This document shows positions 1-8,735 of a DNA stretch of 64,000 bases, in pieces. Source of the DNA: Anaerolineales bacterium (GTDB lineage: Bacteria; Chloroflexota; Anaerolineae; Anaerolineales; Villigracilaceae); the NCBI GenBank assembly GCA_030680795.1, contig JAUXUL010000029.1:1-64000 (forward strand). The letters run 5' to 3'. Numbering within the stretch: the first letter of the stretch is position 1; the number at the start of each line of letters is the position of its first letter. The notes below the pieces were generated by a model. It worked only from the letters and a program-made list of their open reading frames with translations. It was not told where the DNA came from and searched no databases. The position numbers and the translations under genes were made by a program.

Positions 1-349
1 TGACGCGGATCGGGTATTCGTATGTTTCGAAGAGAGTGGCAAACACATGCCTCATGTCGCCCGCTTTGCGGAAAATCTGATTGCCAATGAATTCGCGACC
101 GATGTGACATTCAACGCAGGCAATGCGCGCATGAGGCGAGACCTGATAAGCCGCGTACTCAGGAGGCATGGTGTGGCAGCTGGTCCCGCAGAATGTTGGG
201 GAATTGGTATAGTCCCAAACATACGCCCCGCTCACAAATAGCGAAACGATGAACACACTCAATATTGCGTACGGGATGATATACATCCAACGCGAGGAAC
301 CGTGAGGTGGAAATAGGAAGTTGCGAAGTTTGTGGCGAAATTTTGTCAT
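1..349 (-). CDS. NapC/NrfH-like multiheme cytochrome c, partial (N-terminus)
   Basis: The first 116 codons of a gene that runs off the left edge. The product begins with a short basic stretch, one membrane helix (about residues 22-42), then two heme-binding sites: CGTSCHTM (three residues between the cysteines) and CVECHIG, followed by further NapC-type sequence. NapC/NirT/NrfH proteins take electrons from menaquinol and pass them to a periplasmic reductase. The ATG at 349 lies 13 bases after the stop of the cytochrome b/c fusion, so it is the last visible gene of that operon. A reductase partner, for example NrfA, could lie beyond the edge but cannot be seen. Confidence 0.8.
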   Translation of the reverse strand, partial: MTKFRHKLRNFLFPPHGSSRWMYIIPYAILSVFIVSLFVSGAYVWDYTNSPTFCGTSCHTMPPEYAAYQVSPHARIACVECHIGREFIGNQIFRKAGDMRHVFATLFETYEYPIRV

Positions 350-362
350 ACTTTGATCCTGT

Positions 363-2486
363 TTAGTTTTCTGGTGCGCCAGCCGCAATCCAATCCAGGA
401 TTACCTGTATATCCGATTGAGATAAAGATCCTATAGGAGGCATCTGGGAGCCTTGTCCCAAAATACTCCGGGCAAGGAGGCTGTTTGCGGCATTGCCGGG
501 GATGACGGCTGGGGCGTTGTCGCCGCTGGTCATCAACGATTGATAAGAGGTGGAATCCCAGCCTCCGCGCAGCTTTTCCGGGTTATGGCATGTGTTGCAA
601 TTTGCTTCGAGGATGGCGCTTACCCTGCCAGAATAGGTCAGCGAGGCCGCATAATTGGGATCCAATGTTCGGATGTATTGGATCAACAATTCGATCTGAC
701 TTTTGGAAAGTTTATCGGTCCATGCGATCATGTCTGTCCCGGCGCGACTGTAACTGATCATATCGAACAACGCTTGATCGTCGAGTTTACTTTGAAATTC
801 CTTTGTGTTGAACGCGGGTCCCACATCCCCCTCTCCAGCCGGACCGTGACAACGGGCGCATGCGATAGTGAATAATTGCGCGCCGGTCAAACTAGTCAAA
901 TTGGGAGAAGGAGCCGCCGGGGTCTCAGGTTGAACTTCGGCGTTTGCAGCTGGCGCTTCGGCGGGCGGATTGGATTCCCAGTTACGTATGAATGCCACAA
1001 CTGCATCCAGCTGTTCATCGTCAAGCGCTCCACCATTTTCAGCCCCAAAGGGCGACATGCCAAAATCGGGCTGTCCGAATGAGATGATATTTCGAATAGT
1101 GGCGTCGTCGCGGGTCTTTAAATATTCGCTCGAACTGATCGGGGCGATGATATCACCATGCCTGGATGGATTTAGACCGCCTTGCCCAGATTTCCCATGA
1201 CAATCACTGCAATTTTCAGCAAATAAGTTTGCTCCAGCCGCGGGACCGCCGCCTTTGCTTGCTGCAAACGTGTATTGTACAAGCGCGTCAAGTTGTTCAA
1301 CGGTAAGAATGTCGCCCCAAACAGGCATGGTGATGTGCGCTCCACCCGAAGAAATAATCTTTATGGCGCTTTCCTTATCAGGGGCCTTCGGGACTTTATT
1401 TCCATGGCAACTGGCGCAATGTTGCCCGAATAGAGTCGCACCGCCGGAATTCTGCGCCGGGTCCACAACATAAGAAGTCAGGGCATCCATGTCTTTTTCG
1501 CTGAGAGTGCCTTTCCATGCAGGCATATCCAGATGCTGGCCGCCTTTTGTGATCAGCTCTGTAAGTTCTTCTTCTGTGCCGTTGTAGCCTACGGCTTGCC
1601 CATGGCAACCGGAGCAATTAATAACAAACAAGCGTTGTCCATCCGGCGCTGCGAGGAAGTTAAGCAGTCCGTTGAGCTCAGTGTCTGTCAGACTTTCGGC
1701 CCAGTTTGCGGCCTCGATCCCTTCATGAGATGGGTAGTTTACGCCTTCGTCGAATACACGCTGCAATTCTACGGGGTTGCCGCTGGCCACCAGTGGCTGC
1801 TCATGGCAAACCGCGCAATATTTGGTGAAAACCGCGCTGCCATTTGGCGAGAGAATAAAGCCGGCTAGCGCATCTATTTCATCCGTGCCGAGATCGCCTC
1901 CCCAGGCCGGCATGCCCTCATGCGTGCCGGCTGCGATGACCTGATGCAAATCCGTGCCAACTGGAACGTCAATGCTGGGGCCATGGCAATTCGCGCAATT
2001 TGCCGCGTAGAGCGCCGCGGCTTTATCCACAACAATTGCCTCTTGCGGCGGGGGAGCCTCTCGTACCGAGGCGATGGTTAAATAGAGGATGCCTGCAACC
2101 ACCACGAACGCAGAGATGCTGGCAAAGGGACGATTTAGAAAGTGCCGTTTAGGGCTTCTATCAATAAATGGCAATAGAATCAGGAGCAGGATGAGAAGCC
2201 CGGGCAGCACCATCGCGCCGATCACTTCCAGTTTGCCGGGAAAATATTTAAGCGCCTGGAAGAGGAAGAGAAAATACCATTCAGGACGCGGCGTATACGT
2301 GGTATCGGCTGGATTCGCGCGGGCCTCAAGCGGAGCGCCAACAAAATATGCCAGGGCAGCCAGAATGATGAATATCAAAAGGGCGGCAATTGTATCCTTG
2401 AAGATGATATCGGGGAAAAAAGGTACTCCCTTTTCCTTTTCCTTTTTATATTCATCCAGATATTTCTTTTTTTCCTGTTCGTTCAT
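363..2486 (-). CDS. Cytochrome b C-terminal domain (subunit IV-like) fused to seven c-type heme domains
   Basis: 707 residues. The first 140 residues hold three membrane helices and the PEWY motif (residues 68-71), the quinol-oxidation-site signature of the C-terminal half of cytochrome b / subunit IV. Seven CXXCH motifs follow at about residues 164, 224, 291, 357, 426, 543 and 630. The first five domains are closely spaced class I cytochrome c units, a Pro/Ala-rich linker lies near 505-530, and the last domain resembles the planctomycete-type single cytochrome c fold. It starts 3 bases after the cytochrome b N-terminal gene. The protein would serve both as half of the quinol-oxidising core and as an outward heme wire replacing cytochrome c1/f. 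Confidence 0.9.
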   Translation of the reverse strand: MNEQEKKKYLDEYKKEKEKGVPFFPDIIFKDTIAALLIFIILAALAYFVGAPLEARANPADTTYTPRPEWYFLFLFQALKYFPGKLEVIGAMVLPGLLILLLILLPFIDRSPKRHFLNRPFASISAFVVVAGILYLTIASVREAPPPQEAIVVDKAAALYAANCANCHGPSIDVPVGTDLHQVIAAGTHEGMPAWGGDLGTDEIDALAGFILSPNGSAVFTKYCAVCHEQPLVASGNPVELQRVFDEGVNYPSHEGIEAANWAESLTDTELNGLLNFLAAPDGQRLFVINCSGCHGQAVGYNGTEEELTELITKGGQHLDMPAWKGTLSEKDMDALTSYVVDPAQNSGGATLFGQHCASCHGNKVPKAPDKESAIKIISSGGAHITMPVWGDILTVEQLDALVQYTFAASKGGGPAAGANLFAENCSDCHGKSGQGGLNPSRHGDIIAPISSSEYLKTRDDATIRNIISFGQPDFGMSPFGAENGGALDDEQLDAVVAFIRNWESNPPAEAPAANAEVQPETPAAPSPNLTSLTGAQLFTIACARCHGPAGEGDVGPAFNTKEFQSKLDDQALFDMISYSRAGTDMIAWTDKLSKSQIELLIQYIRTLDPNYAASLTYSGRVSAILEANCNTCHNPEKLRGGWDSTSYQSLMTSGDNAPAVIPGNAANSLLARSILGQGSQMPPIGSLSQSDIQVILDWIAAGAPEN

Positions 2487-2489
2487 GGC

Positions 2490-3149
2490 TCACTCATCCT
2501 TCTTTGGCACACCGGTAATGCCGATGCGAATGACAAGGTATAGATGGATGCCAACCAGCGCCGCGAGTGTGGCGGGCAATATCCACACGTGGGTGCCGAA
2601 AAAGCGCGCCAGGGTGACGGCTGAAATGTCCCTGCCTCCTCGTGCAATACGCAGCATCCAATCTCCGACAAATGGGGCAAGACCTATAATTTGTGTTCCC
2701 ACAGTGGTTGCCCAAAACGATTTCTGATCCCAGGGGAGCAGGTAGCCAGTGAAGCCAAAGCCAATGACTATCAGGAGCAGGATTATGCCGGTAATCCAGG
2801 TGGCTTCGCGCGGATACTTATACGCGCCGAAGTAGAAGACACGCAACAGATGAAGGACCGTCAGCACGACCATTGCACTGGCTCCCCAATGATGCAAGCC
2901 GCGGATTAACCAGCCAAATGGCAACTGGGTGGTAATGTAGACAACGCTGTCATAGGCATGATCAGGTGTAGGGACGTAATACAGGGTCAACAATATACCC
3001 GTAATCGCCTGATTTATCGCCACAAAAAGAGTGGCGCTTCCAAGTGTATAGAACCAATTTACATGCGGAACCTTGCGTTCAAAGATCGCCGCCCACACCT
3101 CACGCCAGGAGAATCGTTCATCCAGCCAGTCGCCAATTTTTGCCAACAT
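2490..3149 (-). CDS. Cytochrome b N-terminal subunit (b6-like) of a bc-type complex
   Basis: 219 residues, the length of a stand-alone cytochrome b6-type subunit. Four membrane helices are visible. Paired histidines in helices B and D bind the two b hemes; the helix D pair in the segment around HVWILPATLAALVGIH has the 14-residue spacing of the b6 type. It lies between the Rieske gene (the Rieske stop is 1 base before its start) and the subunit IV-heptaheme fusion, the usual order for a split cytochrome b. It forms the quinol oxidase/reductase core of a menaquinol:cytochrome c oxidoreductase. Confidence 0.92.
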   Translation of the reverse strand: MLAKIGDWLDERFSWREVWAAIFERKVPHVNWFYTLGSATLFVAINQAITGILLTLYYVPTPDHAYDSVVYITTQLPFGWLIRGLHHWGASAMVVLTVLHLLRVFYFGAYKYPREATWITGIILLLIVIGFGFTGYLLPWDQKSFWATTVGTQIIGLAPFVGDWMLRIARGGRDISAVTLARFFGTHVWILPATLAALVGIHLYLVIRIGITGVPKKDE

Positions 3150-3150
3150 A

Positions 3151-3633
3151 TCAACCTCGCTTTATAAAAATTACCCCGTCTTCCACCTTGCTCTCAAAAC
3201 GATCGAGAGGACGGGGCGGGGGACCAGCTACGACAGCGCCATCTTTCGCAAAAACCCCATTATGGCATGGGCAGAAGAAACTATCCTGTTCCGGGATCCA
3301 GCGCACCCTGCAAGCCAGATGCGTGCAAACGTTGGACATCACAACATAATCCTGCCCATTGGAGGTGAGCACGTAAGCCGAGATCTCCTCCTCGGTATCG
3401 ATCCAGCCGGTTTGGGTTTCTATTGTTTTTTTGAAGAGTGTGGGAATATTGAGCTCCACCTTGCTGATGGAACCAAGTTGGATCCAGTCATCGCTTTCTT
3501 TCTGGAGCGCAGGTCCCATGATGTAAGGAATTGCCGGCAAGCCAATTGCCGCGCCAATTACCCCGCCAATACTGGCGATTGCCACTTTCATGAAATTACG
3601 GCGACCAAGTTGTTTGCCTTCTGATTTATCCAT
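3151..3633 (-). CDS. Rieske iron-sulfur protein of the bc-type complex
   Basis: 160 residues from the ATG at 3633, chosen because AAAGGA lies about 8 bases upstream; an in-frame ATG at 3672 has no such site. The N-terminus carries a twin-arginine signal (GRRNFMK) followed by a hydrophobic segment. The [2Fe-2S] ligands appear as CTHLAC and CPCHNG, the two Rieske boxes. The protein takes the first electron from quinol at the Qo site and passes it to a c-type heme, here presumably one of the seven fused to the next subunit. It heads the Rieske/cytochrome b part of the operon. Confidence 0.93.
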   Translation of the reverse strand: MDKSEGKQLGRRNFMKVAIASIGGVIGAAIGLPAIPYIMGPALQKESDDWIQLGSISKVELNIPTLFKKTIETQTGWIDTEEEISAYVLTSNGQDYVVMSNVCTHLACRVRWIPEQDSFFCPCHNGVFAKDGAVVAGPPPRPLDRFESKVEDGVIFIKRG

Positions 3634-3724
3634 GGCTCTTTTCCTTTTGAAATTAAAATGGATGTGTTTCAATTGTTTTGAGTTAGCGTGTTCGGACTAA
3701 CCTGTGGAACGTTTTCAACCGCGC

Positions 3725-4582
3725 TTATGGCTGCGGCGTTTGAGGGGAATAGATCTGCGTTTCTGTCAATGGGGTGATGGTGGTGAGAGCGGTTTCTTCA
3801 GTGTTGATAAAGCCAAAGATCCCAGCGAGCATGCCGATGGTCACGATTGCGGCGATGGGATAATATATCATTTTGCGCTTGCGCAGTGTCGCGGCGTCGG
3901 GTCTTCGATCCGCTAGGCCTGCTTTAATATCCGCAAGTTCGAGGGGATGCTCGTAGAGCATTTCCTCTTCGGTCTGTGTGCCTGTCCACATGGCTTTATT
4001 GAGGCGTTTGATGTGCACGCCGTATATGTGCCAGATGATGATGGCAAGCACCGCGAGCACGGCTTCGCCTCCGTGCGCGGCTTTGGCAGCTGGGACGAAT
4101 TCACCGGGCAGGTATTGTGTAGCGGTGATGGGATTCCACATGAAGAAGCCTGTGGCGCCCATCACAGCTGCACCCCACACGAAGGCCCAATATTCCAATT
4201 TTTCTTCAAAGGTATAACGTCCCATTTGGGGATAGGTCTTTGCAAAACCGAGGTTGTAGAACAGGGCTTGTATGCCGTCTTTCGCATCCTGTATGGTTGG
4301 AAGCATGGACATCTGGTCGCGCAGGACATAAACGCTGTAGCCCATGACGAGGATGTGATAAGCAGTCCCGAGCATCATAACAATAGCGGCGGTGTGGTGG
4401 ATGAAGCGCAGGGTTTCAATGCCTCCCAATATATTCAGGAGGAAGGCGCCGAGGCTTGAGGTTGGATACTTTTGGGGAAGGCCTGTCATTCCAAGCGTTA
4501 TAAAGGAAAGCAACATGAGGAGGTGTTCAATACGGCGCACCACAGGGAAGCGCATGTAGAGATTGGTTGTTTGCTTGCTCAT
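3725..4582 (-). CDS. Membrane diheme cytochrome b (formate dehydrogenase gamma / b561 type)
   Basis: 285 residues with about five membrane helices and conserved histidines in RRIEHLLM, FIHHTAAI and HIYGVHIK, consistent with the family of di-heme b subunits of formate dehydrogenase, hydrogenase and thiosulfate reductase. Such proteins carry electrons between the quinone pool and a periplasmic redox partner. The start overlaps the stop of the nonaheme gene by four bases, so the two proteins are very probably partners, forming a quinone-reactive module with the nonaheme cytochrome facing outward. Confidence 0.85.
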   Translation of the reverse strand: MSKQTTNLYMRFPVVRRIEHLLMLLSFITLGMTGLPQKYPTSSLGAFLLNILGGIETLRFIHHTAAIVMMLGTAYHILVMGYSVYVLRDQMSMLPTIQDAKDGIQALFYNLGFAKTYPQMGRYTFEEKLEYWAFVWGAAVMGATGFFMWNPITATQYLPGEFVPAAKAAHGGEAVLAVLAIIIWHIYGVHIKRLNKAMWTGTQTEEEMLYEHPLELADIKAGLADRRPDAATLRKRKMIYYPIAAIVTIGMLAGIFGFINTEETALTTITPLTETQIYSPQTPQP

Positions 4583-5793
4583 GAGTGCTTGACTCCTTTG
4601 ACGCGGTTAATGATGCGCCGGTATATATCGGTGATGACGAAAAAGGTCATGCCTGCCAATACGGCGGGGATAAAGAATTTATAAAAGAGGTTGACGTAAT
4701 AGACAATGGGATTGTGTTCAGGGCTGGGTTCGTAGTGACTCATCCACGCGTCGGGGAAATCAGCTGTCGCATCTGGATGGCAACGCTGGCATTTTTTCAG
4801 CAGGTTATCGCGCAGGGCAATGCCTGTTTTCACATTACTCACTTTGGAGATGTCGTGCACGCCATGACAATCAGTGCAGACCGGTTTGTTGGTGGGTTGC
4901 CCGGGGAATTCTTCTTCAAACAATTTTACAGTTGTGCCGTGGAAATCTGCAACGTAAGAATTGAGTACGTTTGTGGATATCCCGTACTTGTCCATAATGG
5001 TTGAATCGGTATGACATTTGGCGCAAAGAAAGGGCGTGCTATTGCGGAAGGTGACGACAGTTGGGTCCTGGATGTTATGTACGCCATGGCAATCAATACA
5101 GGTGGGGACGTCTGTATTGCCTTCCTGTGTGAGCGCGTTGCCGTGCACGCTGTATTTGTATGAGTCATAAATGCCGCTGTGACATTGCGCGCAGGTCTCC
5201 GGGATGTGCAGGCGAGCGGAGGGTGTAAGTTCGCCGCTTGTTTTGCCGGTCAGGCGTGTTTGTGTGTGCGGGTTGTGACAATCCATGCAAACGGCGGCAT
5301 TCTTGTTGCCTTCATCAAATGCGCGCTGGTGTACGCTGTCATGAACCTTGGTGTATTGTTCCTCGTGACAATCCTTGCAGGAATCTAAAAAGGTTAAGGT
5401 GAAGTCGCGTACGTTTTTAACCTTTACATCGGGGTGGGGGTAGTCGCTGATGTTCGTGTGGCAGTCTACACAGCTGAGGCCTTCTTCTGAGTGGGCGGAG
5501 TTGCCAAACTTTATCGGGTTGATGGTAACGGGCAGGGATTCACTGCCAAGGGTGATGTCTAAGCCTTCTTCCTGATGGCAGGCGAGACAAAAGTCGTTTG
5601 AGGGTTTGTCTTCCTGATAGGCAGGTGCTGCCTGGGCGGATGTGGTTAAAGATGCCAGGGCGAAGGTGAAAAGCCCAAGTCCGAGGAGCAGGAACAAGGC
5701 TTGCACAGAGCGAAGCATTGTCATGCTGCGAAGCGTGTCGAAGGGCCGAAGTGTCCAGGTACGGGACGGGCGAAGCCGTGTCCTTTGGTGCAT
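4579..5793 (-). CDS. Nonaheme c-type cytochrome with C-terminal membrane anchor
   Basis: 404 residues with nine CXXCH motifs (about residues 69, 108, 139, 169, 201, 232, 257, 306, 335) and a closing membrane helix near 368-390. The ATG at 5793 has AGGAG seven bases upstream. The first 25 residues are unusual: they come from DNA resembling a dispersed repeat, and a normal signal peptide (MLRSVQALFLLLGLGL) starts only after them, so the mature protein probably begins near Ala53. Multiheme cytochromes of this type relay electrons across the periplasm or cell surface. Translational coupling to the next cytochrome b gene supports a membrane quinol-linked role. Confidence 0.88.
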   Translation of the reverse strand: MHQRTRLRPSRTWTLRPFDTLRSMTMLRSVQALFLLLGLGLFTFALASLTTSAQAAPAYQEDKPSNDFCLACHQEEGLDITLGSESLPVTINPIKFGNSAHSEEGLSCVDCHTNISDYPHPDVKVKNVRDFTLTFLDSCKDCHEEQYTKVHDSVHQRAFDEGNKNAAVCMDCHNPHTQTRLTGKTSGELTPSARLHIPETCAQCHSGIYDSYKYSVHGNALTQEGNTDVPTCIDCHGVHNIQDPTVVTFRNSTPFLCAKCHTDSTIMDKYGISTNVLNSYVADFHGTTVKLFEEEFPGQPTNKPVCTDCHGVHDISKVSNVKTGIALRDNLLKKCQRCHPDATADFPDAWMSHYEPSPEHNPIVYYVNLFYKFFIPAVLAGMTFFVITDIYRRIINRVKGVKHS

Positions 5794-5845
5794 TACATTC
5801 TCCTAGTATGAAAATAATTGCTGGATTATGGTGTGAAACAATGTC

Positions 5846-5863
5846 ATGGGGTACATGCCCCAT
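5846..5863. repeat. Short inverted repeat in the nonaheme leader
   Basis: ATGGGG and CCCCAT are separated by six bases. It lies just downstream of a TATAAT (5864-5869, minus strand) and about 55 bases before the nonaheme start, so it would sit at or next to the mRNA 5' end. It could be an operator or a 5' hairpin. Confidence 0.4.
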
Positions 5864-5924
5864 ATTATAAGGGGGGTTGTCAGGAGAATGAAGTGCAAAA
5901 TATCATAAATTCTGTGTGATTAAC

Positions 5925-5960
5925 AAAAAGATGGCGGACATTTCTGCCCGCCATCTTTTT
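5925..5960. terminator. Bidirectional intrinsic terminator after the decaheme gene
   Basis: AAAAAGATGGCGG and CCGCCATCTTTTT form a perfect 13-base stem with a ten-base loop, with a T tract on either strand. It follows the stop of the decaheme gene and separates that transcript from the nonaheme operon. Confidence 0.88.
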
Positions 5961-5973
5961 TACTGGGTGTTTC

Positions 5974-8142
5974 TTATGGGCGAGTGTATGCGCTCACATT
6001 ACCGCCCAGATCCTGGATCGAGTCGATCAGAATCTGAATGATGTACTTGTTGTTGTGGACGTAAACACCGGGGTCCTTCTGGCTGTATTGATAGTTGAAG
6101 GCAGCCTTGACTGAACGAGGTGTCCAGGTGGCATAGCCTTTGCCGTCTGCGCCAAAGAAGTACGGGTAGGCGCCGCCCTTATATTCAATTGCGCCGCCAT
6201 TTGCCGCCGCGTAGGTTTGAAGTTCGGCATAGAGGGCTTCTGCGAGCGTATCAACTTCGCCCTTGACGCCTTCGGTCACGTCGCCATCGCCATCGTAATC
6301 CACATCGGTCTCGCGGATGGTGGTTGGGTCAGTGGTGTCGTGGCAGGTCTCGCATGTTTCAACTTTCGGTTCAAGCGCGTGGACATCGTGACAATCCTTG
6401 CACTTGTTCACCTTGCCAGTATCGCTGGCGTGCAAGTTCTGTCCCACATATTCCTTGCCTTCGTACTGATAGGCGCCTTGAACATCGCCGCCAAAGATGG
6501 TAGCACCGGCAGCAAAGTAATGGATGTTCTTGAAGCGAACACCTGCATCAACAGTATCGAGGTCTTTGCCTCTGAGGGCATTGTTCATGCTGGTAGTAGA
6601 TTCGCGTCCCTGATGGCAGGAGATACAGAGGTTGGAGTCATCGGCAACGAACTTACCATCGGCATCCTTACCTCCAAAGCTGACCGTCTTGCCGCTGGGG
6701 AATATAACAGAAGCAACAGCATAACGTTCGGGCCAGGCTTCTTCGTTATGGCAGGTGGTGCACAGGTAGCCATTACTGGACGGCAGGGGAGCTAGACCAG
6801 TGATGGCGGTTGTGCCGCTGGATGTCACAACTGTCGTGCCGCCATCCTTAAGGTAGGTGGGCAGGCCTTGTGCGGTATGACATTTCACACATGCAAAAGG
6901 CACCTCTCCTCCCTCATCCCAATGACGGAACGCTTCTGTGTTTCCAGCGAAGTGGCCTGCATCGGTGCGGGCGAGTTTGCTGACGTCACCGCCGAGATCG
7001 GCGACAGAGTCGAAGAGCAATTGGACGATGTACTTGTTGCCGTGGGCGAAGGCACCGGGATCCTTGAGGGAGACCTGGTAGTTGTAGGCGGCTTTGAGCA
7101 GACGAGGAGTCCAATTCTTGTAGGCATTCGGGAAGACGGCTTCGCCTTCGTCTACTGTGCCATTGGCATTGGTGTCTGCGAAGAAGTAGGGATAGGCATC
7201 TGGCGAGTAAACGATCGCGGCGCCAGCCTTATCCGTGGCGTACTTGGTGATCTCAGCCATGAGGGTTTCCTGCAAGCCTTGAATCTCATAGTACATGCCT
7301 TCTTCCACATTGCCGTCGCCATCATAGTCTTTGGCAGAAGCAACCATGCGGACATCTTTGAGGTCATCCACTGTGGCAACGCCTTCATGGCAGTTCGCGC
7401 ATTGTTCAACATTCACCTCGAGGGTGTGGGGGTTGTGACAACCGGTGCATGTGGCATAGCCTTCGACGTGGGTGTTCTTGGCGTCGTAGGTATTGCCGTC
7501 ATATTCATAACCGCCATGAGTCTCACTACCATAGAGAGTGGCGGCTGCGGCAAAGTAGTGAACATTGCGGAAGCCAAGAACGACATCGTTGCCTTTGTCG
7601 TCTTTGAAAGGCGCAGGCACGGCATCCGGGTCAACGTTCTCGCCGAACTTGGCAATGGCTTCATCAACGCTGACTTTGGATTCACGTCCCTGATGACATT
7701 CCATACAACGGACATCGTCTCCGGCTTTGATCTCTACGCCGGAGGGGAACATGACGGTGGTCTTTGTGAAGGTGACTGCATTGTGGCAGGTCACGCATTG
7801 AATGCCGGGGTTGCCGTCTTTCACAGACACAGCGGCGTCCGTTTTATTGGCTTCAGTACCGTCTGCGCCAATGTAATCCTGATAACCGGCACTGGTATGG
7901 CATTTTGCGCAGGTGGCGGGGACTTCGAATTTGCTGTCCTCATTGCTCCAGTGCAAGAAGGGTTCTGTATCAAGGGCATTATGAGCAGAACCCTGCCATG
8001 CCTCAAGATTGGGAACCTCTACCTCTGGCGCGACAGGGGCTTCGGTTGGGGCTTGTGTGGTTGCCGCGCCGCCGCAGGCTGCAATAATTACGCCGACTAC
8101 GAGCATCACACCGAGCAAAACAAGCATTTTTTTGTAATTCAT
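5974..8142 (-). CDS. Decaheme c-type cytochrome lipoprotein with two pentaheme halves
   Basis: 722 residues from the ATG at 8142, preferred over 8151 because AGGAG is ten bases before it. The signal peptide ends in the lipobox IIAAC. Ten CXXCH motifs are split five and five. The halves repeat the same order: an HW-containing opening, CAKCHT/CVKCHT, a two-Cys site after it, FPSG, CMECHQGRES/CISCHQGRES, an H-Y-F-A-A segment, two more heme sites, a DYDGDG loop like a calcium-binding EF-hand, and a DPG...NKYI ending. The gene therefore arose by internal duplication. It is exported and lipid-anchored, probably an electron conduit or reductase at the cell surface. It is its own transcription unit with a terminator behind it. 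Confidence 0.88.
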   Translation of the reverse strand: MNYKKMLVLLGVMLVVGVIIAACGGAATTQAPTEAPVAPEVEVPNLEAWQGSAHNALDTEPFLHWSNEDSKFEVPATCAKCHTSAGYQDYIGADGTEANKTDAAVSVKDGNPGIQCVTCHNAVTFTKTTVMFPSGVEIKAGDDVRCMECHQGRESKVSVDEAIAKFGENVDPDAVPAPFKDDKGNDVVLGFRNVHYFAAAATLYGSETHGGYEYDGNTYDAKNTHVEGYATCTGCHNPHTLEVNVEQCANCHEGVATVDDLKDVRMVASAKDYDGDGNVEEGMYYEIQGLQETLMAEITKYATDKAGAAIVYSPDAYPYFFADTNANGTVDEGEAVFPNAYKNWTPRLLKAAYNYQVSLKDPGAFAHGNKYIVQLLFDSVADLGGDVSKLARTDAGHFAGNTEAFRHWDEGGEVPFACVKCHTAQGLPTYLKDGGTTVVTSSGTTAITGLAPLPSSNGYLCTTCHNEEAWPERYAVASVIFPSGKTVSFGGKDADGKFVADDSNLCISCHQGRESTTSMNNALRGKDLDTVDAGVRFKNIHYFAAGATIFGGDVQGAYQYEGKEYVGQNLHASDTGKVNKCKDCHDVHALEPKVETCETCHDTTDPTTIRETDVDYDGDGDVTEGVKGEVDTLAEALYAELQTYAAANGGAIEYKGGAYPYFFGADGKGYATWTPRSVKAAFNYQYSQKDPGVYVHNNKYIIQILIDSIQDLGGNVSAYTRP

Positions 8143-8252
8143 TGTTAGCATTCTCCTTTTTATTCAAATGGGATAAGGGTTGATAATTTATTTCAGTAGG
8201 GATAACCTCCTTACGGGGAAATTAATCTTTTATGAGATATTTCGAACCTTAT

Positions 8253-8290
8253 TCTCATAATTCTATGCTTTTGTGACATAAAATACAAGT
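8253..8290 (-). promoter_or_regulatory. Predicted promoter of the decaheme gene
   Basis: On the minus strand TTGTAT (8288-8283) and TAGAAT (8265-8260) are 17 bases apart, giving a predicted start near 8253 and a leader of about 110 bases. The FNR/CRP-like palindrome at 8311-8322 is centred about 63 bases upstream of that start. Confidence 0.5.
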
Positions 8291-8310
8291 TAATTTAGAC
8301 TTAATCTACA

Positions 8311-8322
8311 TGACAAAAGTCA
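8311..8322. promoter_or_regulatory. FNR/CRP-family-like operator (TGA-N6-TCA)
   Basis: TGACAAAAGTCA is a perfect palindrome with the half-site spacing used by CRP/FNR-family regulators. It lies upstream of the predicted decaheme promoter. A second site with the same spacing occurs at 9991-10002 before the neighbouring cytochrome gene. Confidence 0.5.
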
Positions 8323-8486
8323 CTATAATTTGGATAAAGTTCGTTGCATTACAGTTTGCTGTATATATATGTTTGGTTGAATATTTTGCCTGCTCCACTT
8401 CCCCGCTCAATCTTCAGCGCACCAAAGTGTGAAAATAACTTTATCGTATTGAATGCAATTAGACTTTCGCTCAACCTCGCTTTTCC

Positions 8487-8611
8487 ATGTCACCATGAGC
8501 GTAGCGAAGGGTCTCTCTCTACTCCTGAAGTCGGAGATTCTCACCGCACTGGCGTACGGCGCAAGTGTGCGCCGCGCGCCAGTGCGGTGTGCTCTTTCGC
8601 GAGAATGACAA
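8487..8611. repeat. Dispersed intergenic repeat with long hairpin
   Basis: The block runs from a GTCACCATGAGCG-like end to a GAGAATGACA-like end, the form of a widespread bacterial intergenic repeat. Its middle holds a strong hairpin (8544-8587) with an 11-base stem, CCGCACTGGCG/CGCCAGTGCGG. It fills most of the 590-base gap between the two cytochrome genes. Short reading frames over it look like repeat-derived noise. Confidence 0.7.
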
Positions 8612-8684
8612 GCGAAAGTCCTGGCAGTGAAACTATTCACTCGCGGGCAAAAAATATGAAACGTACAAATCATGGATAAAGAAA

Positions 8685-8713
8685 GTGGGGCGCATTTTCA
8701 AAATGCGCCCCAC
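8685..8713 (-). terminator. Intrinsic terminator after the EB_dh-like lipoprotein gene
   Basis: GTGGGGCGCATTT and AATGCGCCCCAC form a perfect stem, followed on the minus strand by TTTCTTTAT. It is 23 bases past the stop codon of the gene at 8736-9902. Confidence 0.85.
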
Positions 8714-8735
8714 ATATTCTAAATTATCGGATTGT

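Noticed and set aside
6868-8148. A 426-codon open frame opposite the decaheme gene
   Set aside because: It is antisense to a gene with ten heme motifs and a signal peptide; no motif or ribosome-binding site supports it.
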